Assembly: GCA_025350365.1 (NCBI GenBank)
Contig: JANXXY010000078.1
Coordinates: 1 to 6,953 of the forward strand
Direction: 5' to 3'
Length of the DNA stretch: 6,953 nucleotides
Origin: Bacteroidales bacterium
GTDB lineage: Bacteria; Bacteroidota; Bacteroidia; Bacteroidales; JAAUTT01
Translations under genes and position numbers: made by a program
Notes under the pieces: generated by a model
What the model was told of the DNA's origin: nothing
The model's input: only the letters and a program-made list of their open reading frames with translations
The model's database searches: none
Part shown: positions 1 through 6,953 of the stretch, in pieces
Layout: each line of letters starts with the position of its first letter
Position numbering within the stretch: the stretch's first letter is position 1

Positions 1-1
1 T

Positions 2-526
2 CTTGATACAGCACGGAATATTGCTGATATCTGTATCGAAAACCAAATTCATGTGTTATATGGTGGAGGCGGTGTAGGACTGATGGGAGCCCTGGCCGAT
101 AGAATTCTTGAAAAAAAAGGTAAAATTACAGGTATAATCCCTCATTTTATGAAGGAGCTCGAATGGGCTCATTCCAATGTGGAGGAAATGATTCTTGTTG
201 ACGATATGCGTGAACGTAAACGCCGGTTAATTGAAAATGTAGATGCGGTAGTCGCTTTGCCAGGTGGCGTTGGTACCCTGGAGGAACTTCTTGAAGTTAT
301 TACATTAAAACAATTAGGTCGATTTAACAAACCAATAGTCATTGTAAATACAAACGGGTTCTATAATTCGCTTTTTACTTTTTTTGATGAACTAATTGAG
401 AAACAATTTATGCACGAATTAAATAGGAAAATATGGCACACCATCAATCATCCATCTGAATTAATAGAAGCAGTTAATTCGGAAGTAAATTGGGACGATT
501 GTTTCATTAACAAAGGAGTAATGTAG
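2..526 (+). CDS. LOG family protein (TIGR00730-type Rossmann-fold, lysine-decarboxylase-like), 5'-truncated by window edge
   Basis: The frame is open from base 2, so the gene begins outside the window; the GTG at 53 is an internal Val codon, not the start. About 20 to 25 N-terminal residues (the usual first beta strand with its CGSS-like motif) appear to be missing. Visible are the glycine-rich motif YGGGGVGLMG (bases 59-88), an MRERK segment (206-220) in the place of the family's usual MxxRK, and the signature PGGVGTLEE (260-286), which carries the nucleotide-binding loop and catalytic Glu. Family members hydrolyse the N-glycosidic bond of nucleoside 5'-monophosphates, releasing the base (cytokinin-type in plants and some bacteria). 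Many were once misnamed lysine decarboxylases. The exact bacterial substrate is unknown here. The protein should be cytosolic, as no signal or membrane segment is visible. It converges on the phosphatase gene to its right. The family call is firm; the substrate is not. Confidence 0.93.
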   Translation, partial: LDTARNIADICIENQIHVLYGGGGVGLMGALADRILEKKGKITGIIPHFMKELEWAHSNVEEMILVDDMRERKRRLIENVDAVVALPGGVGTLEELLEVITLKQLGRFNKPIVIVNTNGFYNSLFTFFDELIEKQFMHELNRKIWHTINHPSELIEAVNSEVNWDDCFINKGVM

Positions 527-555
527 AAAAAGTAGAGACAAGAATCAAGAAGCAA

Positions 556-631
556 GATCTTGGGTTGATATACAATAAATGACCAACCTCAACTTTTCCT
601 TTTGATACGTAATATATCGTCAACCAAGATC
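556..631. terminator. Imperfect inverted repeat between convergent genes, possible two-way terminator
   Basis: The left arm, GATCTTGGGTTGATATA (556-572), pairs with the reverse complement of 613-631, GATCTTGGTTGACGATATA. The match is nearly complete apart from one extra G on the left and two extra bases on the right. The loop is long, about 40 bases. The repeat fills the 121-base gap between the stop codons of the LOG gene (526) and the SpoIIE gene (648), where a shared terminator would be expected. There is no clean U-tract next to the stem, so termination is an inference. It could also be the remnant of a small dispersed repeat. Confidence 0.4.
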
Positions 632-647
632 GCGGACACAGGGTTTC

Positions 648-3600
648 TTAAAAATCAAATTTTCGACCAAGAATCAAAATATCGTCTACCTGAATATTGT
701 TTCCTTTCCACTTTTCGTAAAACTGAAGCAAAAGCCGCTTCTGTTCCTCCATAGTGTGACCTTGAATACTCATCATTAATTCCTTGAAGTATCCAATTTT
801 AAGCTTTTTACCTTTTGGGCCGCCAAACTGATCGGGATAACCATCCGAAAATAAATACACCGTATCCCCTGATTCGAGAGCAAACTCATGGTTTGCAAAA
901 TTTTTTTCCATACTGGGGGCTAAACCAATGGCATAACGATTTGCCCTTGTTACCATCAAAACTCCGTTGCGTATTAACCACAAAGGATTGAATGCTCCTG
1001 AATACTCAATTGTTTTTCGCAGTGTGTCGTATGTTAGAAGCGCAATATCCATTCCATCATGAATTTGATCATCCTGATGGTATTGATGCAGAGTCGAAGC
1101 AACTTCATTATTGAGAAGATTCAATATTTCCGAAGGTTTGGTTACCTTGAGTTCCTTCACAATCTTATTTAGTATGTTATGCCCTATAATCGACATAAAA
1201 GCACCCGGAACTCCATGCCCCGTGCAATCCACGGCTGCCATTAATTCTTTATTACCCTCGGTGGCCGACCAAAAAAAATCGCCACTTACAATATCCTTCG
1301 GAATATAAAGTACAAAGGTATTTTCGAACGGAACCTCTGGCGGAAGTAATGCATTTTGAATACGTTGAGCATAGAGGATACTGTCAACAATATCCTTATT
1401 TTTCATCGCCAATTCCTGATTTATTTCAACTATTTCCAAGGTTCGTACATGCACTTTTTCTTCTAAAATCCGTTTTTCCGTTACAAGATTTTGCTCTCTT
1501 ATTTTAATGTAGGTAAATATAAGAAGCAAACCTGTAAAAATGCTGAAACTGATAAACCACCACCTTTGATAGAAAGGGGGTCTGATTTCAAATCTGAATG
1601 TAATTGGTTTTGAATTCCAAATGCCTGCACTATTTTTGGCCCTGACTTTAAAAACATATTTTCCGGAGGCTAAGGCTGACCAACTTGCATATGGCACCTT
1701 CGTTACCGGCTGCCAATTGAGATCCGATCCTTCGAGCATTACCTGGTAAAGAACTTCTTCGGGGTTGACAAGGCATACAGCGGCAAAATCAACACTTATT
1801 TTATTTTCCGTATACCCAAGCCTAAAATCAGAAAGGAGTTCGTGATCCCGATCATTTACTCTTAACCGCCTGATTAGGGTATAAGGTTCATTGTTTTTTC
1901 CCTTAAAATCTGAAGGATTAAACATCACCGCCCCATTAACTGTTCCAAACCATAAATTACCTTTCGAGTCTTTGAAAGCAGCATTATTTTTGGCTTCAAT
2001 ACCGGTAAATCCGTTACGTTTGGTAAAAGTTTCAATAATTCCGGATTTAACGTTTATTTTGTTTAATCCTAAATTGGTTCCCACATAAATATTTTCCTGG
2101 TCATCTTTTATAATAAGGTTAATGTTATCTGATAATAAACCGTCTTTTTCCTGATACTGTTTAGTGAGTATCCCGTCTTTAAAGCAAATCAAACCTTGGC
2201 CTTCAGTTCCTATCCAGAGTGTTTTGGAATTATCGGAGGTTATGCAAGTTGGTGTGGTATTACCAAGCAAGGGATATTTAGGTGATTGTGCATTGAGGGT
2301 GTCTTCAAATACAGTTAATCCTTTTCCCCTCGAACCTATATATTTAACATTTTCATTATCAATGTAAATGCATGAAATATCATTTCCGATAAGTCCGTTT
2401 GCCTGAGAGAAGTTTTGTACCTTATTGGTTGATTTATTAATACACAATAGCCAATCGAAGGTTCCAATCCAAACATTTCCTTTTTTATCGATTTCAAGAG
2501 CCGTTGTCTTTTTAAAAATACCCGATAGATGAATAAAAATATCAATTGGTAAGCCGAATGTTTTGGTTTTGCGGTTATAAAATTCTATCCCTTGATCGTC
2601 AGTACCAATCCATACATTGTGATTTTTGTCCTCTTTCAAAAATCTAATTTTCTGAGGAATATTTTGAGTTTTGCCATCAAACACGGTAAAACTTTTGCCA
2701 CTTGATGCAGAAGGGTTATATAGTGTAATTCCGGCATTGGTTCCAAACCATATTTTGTTTTCATAATCTTGCAATATGCTCCATATCTGTGGATTTCGAA
2801 AATTCTCGGGTTTCGAAAAATTGATAATATCGCCCTTGTAAATCGACATCCCATTGTCGAATGTCCCAATCAGAATATTTCCTTCGGCATCTTCGGTAAG
2901 AGATGAGATAGCATTCGACTGACATCCGTTTTTTGCTGAATAAACCTTCAGGTTTTTGCCGGTAATTTTAGTAATTCCTCCCAGGGTACCAATCCAAATA
3001 TTTCCTTTTGTGTCCTGGATAATGGCGCTGATAGTATTAGATGATAAGCCGTCACGGATATCATAAACCACAAAACGTTTTTCTTTTATCAGATATTTGT
3101 ATAATCCTCCTTTATCGGTTCCAAACCAGAGATTAAGTTCTTTATCTTCAAACATACATGTGATTTGAAAGTAAAGAGGCATTTTATCGATATAAAAATT
3201 CTCGAAATTGTTATTTGTGGAGTTAAATACTTTTACACCAGCATCGGTAATGAAGTAATTTTTGCCATCACTTTTTCTGTAATAGCATCGATAAACTCTA
3301 TCGCTGATGCGTTTTCCTTTGTACCTCTCGAATTTAAGCTTTTGTATCTTCTCGTTTGGGTTCGAAATTAAAATTGCTCCGGATCCTTCCGATGTAATCC
3401 AGAGTTGCTTTTTTTTGTTTTCGCAAAATGCCCCAACATTCTTATTCAACATAATGTTCGAAGGAATGGGCTCAAATACTTTGCCGTTGTAACGTGTAAT
3501 AGATCCATCAACATGCCCAAGCCAAATGTTTCCGTTTGAATCCTCGTAAATAGTCCATACCCCGTTACCTGCTAACCCATCTTCCGCTTTGTAATTTTTA

Positions 3601-3872
3601 AAGGAAGTTCCATCAAATGTACTAACTCCGTTGGGCGTTCCAAGCCATAGTAAATGGTTTTTATCCTGAATAATAGAATAAACTTTGGAGTTTGCCAGCC
3701 CCTCGTTAACCGAATAATTATCGAAAAAATAGGTTTGTGAATAAAGAGGAAGTGTGAGAAGTAGCAGCAAAAACAATACGAAATGATATTTTGAAGAACG
3801 GTTTATTCGTTCCGAAAAATAAACGTGGCACGCATGGAAATTACACGCCCGAATGTTTGTCCGAAATATCAT
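648..3872 (-). CDS. Membrane sensor: double beta-propeller, Y_Y_Y domain, transmembrane helix, SpoIIE/PP2C serine phosphatase
   Basis: A 1074-residue sensor. A basic N-region (1-28) and a hydrophobic segment (about 29-45, ending LYSQ) form a signal peptide or anchor. Fourteen W-[IL]-G-T-like blade motifs follow between residues about 75 and 645 (e.g. LWLGT 75, IWIGT 292, LWIGT 552, LWFGT 640), which fits two seven-bladed propellers of the two-component-regulator type. A Y_Y_Y domain lies at about 690-763, one transmembrane helix at 771-789, a short coiled coil at about 790-825 and the linker DSILYAQRIQNALLP. The PP2C-like SpoIIE domain (about 850-1072) keeps its metal-binding acids: D865 (SGDFFW), D882 (VDCTGHGVPGA), D1010 (FSDG) and D1064 (DDILI), so it should be active. 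In this family an outside signal controls dephosphorylation of a Ser/Thr phosphoprotein, often an anti-sigma-factor antagonist; no such partner is in the window. ATG 3872 is the only ATG before the hydrophobic segment and lies nine bases after the upstream stop codon, suggesting an operon. Confidence 0.95.
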   Translation of the reverse strand: MIFRTNIRACNFHACHVYFSERINRSSKYHFVLFLLLLLTLPLYSQTYFFDNYSVNEGLANSKVYSIIQDKNHLLWLGTPNGVSTFDGTSFKNYKAEDGLAGNGVWTIYEDSNGNIWLGHVDGSITRYNGKVFEPIPSNIMLNKNVGAFCENKKKQLWITSEGSGAILISNPNEKIQKLKFERYKGKRISDRVYRCYYRKSDGKNYFITDAGVKVFNSTNNNFENFYIDKMPLYFQITCMFEDKELNLWFGTDKGGLYKYLIKEKRFVVYDIRDGLSSNTISAIIQDTKGNIWIGTLGGITKITGKNLKVYSAKNGCQSNAISSLTEDAEGNILIGTFDNGMSIYKGDIINFSKPENFRNPQIWSILQDYENKIWFGTNAGITLYNPSASSGKSFTVFDGKTQNIPQKIRFLKEDKNHNVWIGTDDQGIEFYNRKTKTFGLPIDIFIHLSGIFKKTTALEIDKKGNVWIGTFDWLLCINKSTNKVQNFSQANGLIGNDISCIYIDNENVKYIGSRGKGLTVFEDTLNAQSPKYPLLGNTTPTCITSDNSKTLWIGTEGQGLICFKDGILTKQYQEKDGLLSDNINLIIKDDQENIYVGTNLGLNKINVKSGIIETFTKRNGFTGIEAKNNAAFKDSKGNLWFGTVNGAVMFNPSDFKGKNNEPYTLIRRLRVNDRDHELLSDFRLGYTENKISVDFAAVCLVNPEEVLYQVMLEGSDLNWQPVTKVPYASWSALASGKYVFKVRAKNSAGIWNSKPITFRFEIRPPFYQRWWFISFSIFTGLLLIFTYIKIREQNLVTEKRILEEKVHVRTLEIVEINQELAMKNKDIVDSILYAQRIQNALLPPEVPFENTFVLYIPKDIVSGDFFWSATEGNKELMAAVDCTGHGVPGAFMSIIGHNILNKIVKELKVTKPSEILNLLNNEVASTLHQYHQDDQIHDGMDIALLTYDTLRKTIEYSGAFNPLWLIRNGVLMVTRANRYAIGLAPSMEKNFANHEFALESGDTVYLFSDGYPDQFGGPKGKKLKIGYFKELMMSIQGHTMEEQKRLLLQFYEKWKGNNIQVDDILILGRKFDF

Positions 3873-3881
3873 CAGTAAGGG

Positions 3882-6308
3882 TTATTTATCCTTGGAAATG
3901 AAGAAAAAAGTTCCTTCCTCATCGGGTAAACCGGAAATTTTACCAAATTTCGGTTTCTGTTTATTATGTTGCGATATGGACGAAGTTATTTTAAGTACGA
4001 TACTTTCAATTGGGATACACGAATTTGGGTTGCTTGCCAAAAGTGTGGCAAAAGTTTTGGTAAACTGCGAATTGTCCTGTGCCAACTCATACCCGGCTGA
4101 TGAAAATACCTGTGATGATTTTAATCGCGTTGCCTGCCAGTCGTCGCAACTTCTCTCCTTTAATGCAGCACGCATGGCCTGGAAAAATGTGGGCCCAGAT
4201 TCGCATGCATCCGTTACCACAAGGGTATGTGTTAGCTGTGTTGCATAAGACTGCATCGAAGCTTTCAAAAAGTTGATGTTAAAATAAGTAAATTCGTCGT
4301 CGCGGTTGGCATCCACCGGTATCCAATAACCTGTTTCGTTAATAAATTTCCCATGACCTGCATACCATACAAGCAATGTATTTACGCGGTTACTGCGAAC
4401 CAGGTCGCGCAATTCGATAGAGAAGAATTTCTCCATTTGCTCTTTGGTCATATCTTTTTTGTGTATGATATTATTTACCTGATATTTTGCCAGTGCAGCG
4501 CGCATCAATGATACGTCTTTGGTGGGGCCTTCGAGACTGGCAAAGGTGTGATAGTTTGAGTTTTCGAGAAATACCACCCAAGTCTTGCCCATCGGGTTTT
4601 TTCCTAACAATGCGGCGCCTTCCCGGTTAATTGCGAAAGTATATGGCTTTTCATTTCCATATATATCGGTTGCGGTTACAGTGAATTTATTTTTGTTATT
4701 GATATCGATCGAAGCCGAAAATGTCGGATTCATTTCATCAACCTTAAAACTTCCTGACACGCCATCGATAATGATTGATTTGATAGGGCTTTCATCATTG
4801 ATCTTACCTTCTACATAGAGGGTTGCATTATTGTTATCGAGATAAATTTCGCCATTGTCTGATGCAAAAGGAGCCATAATGAAAACTCTGGGAGGATTAT
4901 TCTCGGTAAATTTCAGGCTAAAATTAAGTTTTTCTATATTATTATAAACATCAGATGCAGCAAGGGTAAGCACTCCGCTGCTGTCGACAGGGACTTCAGC
5001 AATAAATTCGTATTTCCCATCCAGTTTTTTAAATGTAATATCCAAATTATTTATTTTGATATAGCTAATGTCGCTTTTATCAGTAATATATCCTTTTAAA
5101 AAGATGCTTTTCTTGTTAGCGGGCACTTCCAGAATGAATTTGTCCTTTGGTGTAGGATCAACCAATACTATGTGAGGGTTCTCCGTTTCGCGCATTAGCT
5201 CGAACAAACGATCCTTGGCTTGCTTCATTAGTTTTTTTGCTTTAGCATCGTATTCCGAAATCTTAACCAAGGCCTCATAATCTTTTATAGCAGCTTGGAA
5301 ATTAGTAATTTCTTCATAGGAGTTAGCCCGTTTATAATAAGCTTCGGCGCTATTGGGAGTGATGGAAAGAACCTTATTAAAATCGTTTATTGCGTTCTGG
5401 TGTTGGCTAAATTGTTGATAATATTCACCACGTATGAAAAATGCTTCTTCGTCATTTTGATTTAGTGAGATTACGCGCGATATATCGTCCACGGCATTCC
5501 TGTAATCTAATTTTTTAAGAAATACTTTGCTGCGAACTATAAGCGCCTGACGTAAATTAGGGCTAATTTTCAAAGCTTCGTTACAATTCGTCATCGCTTC
5601 ATCGGTTTTATTCAAACCTAATTGAAGGTTGGCTAAAGCAAGGTATGCGCTGGTGTATTTTTTATCTTCCTTAATGGCTTTCGTATAAGCCCATTCAGCT
5701 TTTTGAGTAGAATTCATTTTTTCTGTAACCTGTCCATGCAGATAATAGTTTAATGCACTTCCATCAAGTGCCAGTGCAGAATCGCTTACTTTCAGCGCAT
5801 TTAAACTTTGATCCATCGCCAACATTACCAATATTTTTTGCTGGTATGCAGGTAAAAATTTGCGATTAAGAGAAGTGGATTTATTTAAGATATTTAATGC
5901 ATCCTTGTATTGTTTTAATTCATAATACGATTTCCCCAGATGGTAGCACAAATTTTCATTTTTAGGATCAAAAATTATGGCACGGTTAAAATCATCGGCT
6001 GCCTTCTGGAAATCATTTATATTCTCATAAGTAATGCCGCGCAGCATATAAGCTTCCTTATATTCCGGATTTATACTTATAGCACTGTTAAATTGATTAA
6101 TTGCATCCTGATATTTTCCGGCATCGAAAAAATCTGCACCTGTTTTATAAAATTTCCTGGCAGTTTGCCCGTAAACAGAGCATGAGAAAATAAAAGCCAA
6201 AAGAAAAAGAAAACCTTTCGTGTTCATCCAAAAATGATACGATTTGTTAGAGAATGATTTGGTAAGATATTCAATTGGGTTCGTGTTTTTTGATTGGGCT
6301 CGGTTCAT
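3882..6308 (-). CDS. Exported TPR / Ig-like / caspase-family (peptidase C14) protein
   Basis: An 808-residue protein built for the cell envelope. A signal peptide covers about 28-48 (MNTKGFLFLLAFIFSCSVYGQ), likely cut near YG-Q. Nine 34-residue TPRs run from about 50 to 354, followed by a closing helix to about 373. Two tandem Ig-like beta-sandwich domains lie at about 377-469 and 470-566; they share the pattern D-x-S-x-I and A[ST]D[VI]Y[NG]N and so look like internal duplicates. The caspase-fold domain occupies about 574-805. Its dyad is intact: H652 in WYAGHG and C702 in VVTDACESG. D598 (GPTKD) and D700 fall where metacaspases carry S1-pocket acids, which hints at cleavage after Arg or Lys rather than Asp; this is inference. 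The C-terminus has no added sorting domain. The start is undecided: ATG 6308 is the first after an in-frame stop (6327-6329) and has an A-rich leader, whereas ATG 6227 gives a standard-length signal peptide. The gene leads the pair with the SpoIIE sensor. The substrate is unknown. Confidence 0.95.
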   Translation of the reverse strand: MNRAQSKNTNPIEYLTKSFSNKSYHFWMNTKGFLFLLAFIFSCSVYGQTARKFYKTGADFFDAGKYQDAINQFNSAISINPEYKEAYMLRGITYENINDFQKAADDFNRAIIFDPKNENLCYHLGKSYYELKQYKDALNILNKSTSLNRKFLPAYQQKILVMLAMDQSLNALKVSDSALALDGSALNYYLHGQVTEKMNSTQKAEWAYTKAIKEDKKYTSAYLALANLQLGLNKTDEAMTNCNEALKISPNLRQALIVRSKVFLKKLDYRNAVDDISRVISLNQNDEEAFFIRGEYYQQFSQHQNAINDFNKVLSITPNSAEAYYKRANSYEEITNFQAAIKDYEALVKISEYDAKAKKLMKQAKDRLFELMRETENPHIVLVDPTPKDKFILEVPANKKSIFLKGYITDKSDISYIKINNLDITFKKLDGKYEFIAEVPVDSSGVLTLAASDVYNNIEKLNFSLKFTENNPPRVFIMAPFASDNGEIYLDNNNATLYVEGKINDESPIKSIIIDGVSGSFKVDEMNPTFSASIDINNKNKFTVTATDIYGNEKPYTFAINREGAALLGKNPMGKTWVVFLENSNYHTFASLEGPTKDVSLMRAALAKYQVNNIIHKKDMTKEQMEKFFSIELRDLVRSNRVNTLLVWYAGHGKFINETGYWIPVDANRDDEFTYFNINFLKASMQSYATQLTHTLVVTDACESGPTFFQAMRAALKERSCDDWQATRLKSSQVFSSAGYELAQDNSQFTKTFATLLASNPNSCIPIESIVLKITSSISQHNKQKPKFGKISGLPDEEGTFFFISKDK

Positions 6309-6369
6309 AAAATTTTTTTTATAGAGCTAATATACATAAAATCATGCAATTCAGGCGAGTTGAAGGTTT

Positions 6370-6399
6370 CAAAGATACAAAATTAGTTATTCTTTGCAA
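6370..6399 (-). promoter_or_regulatory. Bacteroidota-type sigma-70 promoter for the caspase/phosphatase pair
   Basis: On the - strand, TTG (6399-6397) is followed by exactly 19 bases and then TATCTTTG (6377-6370). This fits the Bacteroidota consensus of a -33 TTG element and a -7 TAnnTTTG element. Transcription would begin near 6363, leaving a leader of about 55 bases to ATG 6308 or about 135 bases to ATG 6227. The -33 part and some of the spacer lie within the last codons and stop of ribD, so the pair may also receive read-through from ribD. The call rests on motif match and position only. Confidence 0.5.
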
Positions 6400-6953
6400 T
6401 AGGAAAATGATGATTAAAAATTTCGAGTCGAAAATCCTTCCAAACCTCTGTATTTGCAGGGGCACAGTCCATTTGAGGAGCAGCAATACCATCCCCGAAA
6501 TATTTTTTTCCCGTAAATACTCTTGATTCGTCCCAAAGATTGGCTTCGAGAAAGCTATTTATAAGTTTAGCGCCTCCTTCAATAATCAAACTTTGAACCT
6601 GACGCCGGTATAACTCTCCAAGCATATGTTCTGGTAAAAATTCATCGAAAGAGATAGTAACATACTCCACATTGCGAGCATTCTGTTCTTCTACCTCACG
6701 TTGCGTAAATACCAGTGTTGGGATTGACCCGTCAAAAAGATGAAGATTTCGTGGCAGGCGTAAATTGCGGTCGACAACTATCCGCAAAGGGTTTTTACCG
6801 GTCCAGTCACGGATATTCAGTTTCGGGTTATCAAGAAATGCGGTGTTAGTGCCTACCATAATGGCTTGTTCTTCTGCACGCCATTTGTGAACAAGCATAC
6901 GTGCATCTTCGGTGGTTATCCACGTTGGCTGTTGAGGTTGAGCCGGGTGACGA
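6383..6953 (-). CDS. ribD: Riboflavin biosynthesis protein RibD, C-terminal reductase domain (5' part beyond window)
   Basis: This is the last 190 codons of a gene entering from the right edge. The frame is open through 6952, reading RHPAQPQQPTWITTEDAR before the Met at 6898, so that Met is internal. The segment matches the RibD reductase domain (5-amino-6-(5-phosphoribosylamino)uracil reductase, NADPH-dependent, cytosolic). Characteristic stretches are WITxEDAR..HKWRAEEQAIMVGTNTA, DNPKLNIR, NPLRIVVDR, the cofactor-site IIEGGAKL (EGG at 6580-6572) and FGDGIAAP near the end. In bifunctional RibD of about 340-360 residues an N-terminal zinc deaminase domain precedes this one. It is not visible here, so a stand-alone reductase cannot be excluded. 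The enzyme makes 5-amino-6-ribitylamino-uracil phosphate for riboflavin and FAD synthesis. The gene ends 74 bases before the caspase gene on the same strand, and no convincing terminator is visible in that gap. Confidence 0.92.
   Translation of the reverse strand, partial: RHPAQPQQPTWITTEDARMLVHKWRAEEQAIMVGTNTAFLDNPKLNIRDWTGKNPLRIVVDRNLRLPRNLHLFDGSIPTLVFTQREVEEQNARNVEYVTISFDEFLPEHMLGELYRRQVQSLIIEGGAKLINSFLEANLWDESRVFTGKKYFGDGIAAPQMDCAPANTEVWKDFRLEIFNHHFPIAKNN

Noticed and set aside
512..526. AAAGGAGTAATG, which looks like a Shine-Dalgarno sequence plus ATG
   Set aside because: The ATG is the last sense codon of the LOG gene and is followed at once by TAG, so nothing could be translated from it in that frame.
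3822..3845. CNFHACH near the N-terminus of the SpoIIE sensor, resembling a CxxxxCH haem or metal motif
   Set aside because: It precedes the signal/anchor segment and would face the cytoplasm, where c-type haem is not attached; more likely chance in a poorly constrained N-region.
3853..4248. 131-codon open frame on the + strand
   Set aside because: It lies antisense to the caspase domain, whose catalytic motifs are intact in the - strand frame, and its translation shows no recognisable domain.
6309..6382. Possible ribD terminator in the gap before the caspase gene
   Set aside because: Only 4-base stems (such as TTCA/TGAA) can be drawn and none leads into a T-run, so there is no support for a terminator.
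1..6953. CRISPR array, tRNA, rRNA, insertion sequence or attachment site
   Set aside because: No direct repeats with regular spacers, no tRNA-like cloverleaf, no transposase and no flanking direct repeats were seen; genes fill nearly all of the window.

Overview
The window looks like chromosomal DNA of a Bacteroidota (Bacteroidetes) bacterium. The evidence is an AT-rich composition, gene starts without clear Shine-Dalgarno sequences, a promoter matching the Bacteroidota form (TTG, 19 bases, TAnnTTTG), and a two-component-regulator propeller / Y_Y_Y / SpoIIE phosphatase protein of a kind typical of that phylum. The order or genus cannot be fixed from the sequence.

Layout: the left end holds the 3' part of a LOG-family (lysine-decarboxylase-like, TIGR00730-type) gene on the + strand, ending at 526. 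A convergent intergenic gap (527-647) carries a long imperfect inverted repeat that may act as a two-way terminator. All remaining genes are on the - strand. Reading in their direction of transcription (right to left): the 3' part of ribD enters from the right edge and ends at 6383. A 74-base gap follows, and a Bacteroidota-type promoter overlaps the end of ribD. Next comes an 808-codon gene for an exported TPR / Ig-like / caspase-fold protein (6308-3882). Nine bases later begins a 1074-codon gene for a membrane sensor with a SpoIIE/PP2C phosphatase output (3872-648).

The two flanking genes are housekeeping or widespread: riboflavin synthesis, and nucleotide phosphoribohydrolase-like. The point of interest is the central pair. 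An exported caspase-family protein with an intact His/Cys dyad is apparently co-transcribed with a membrane protein whose 14 predicted propeller blades lie outside the cytoplasm and whose Ser/Thr phosphatase domain lies inside. The arrangement suggests an envelope-sensing or proteolysis-linked signalling unit. This is inferred from gene order and domain content only; nothing in the window shows the partner proteins, the ligand or the phosphoprotein substrate.
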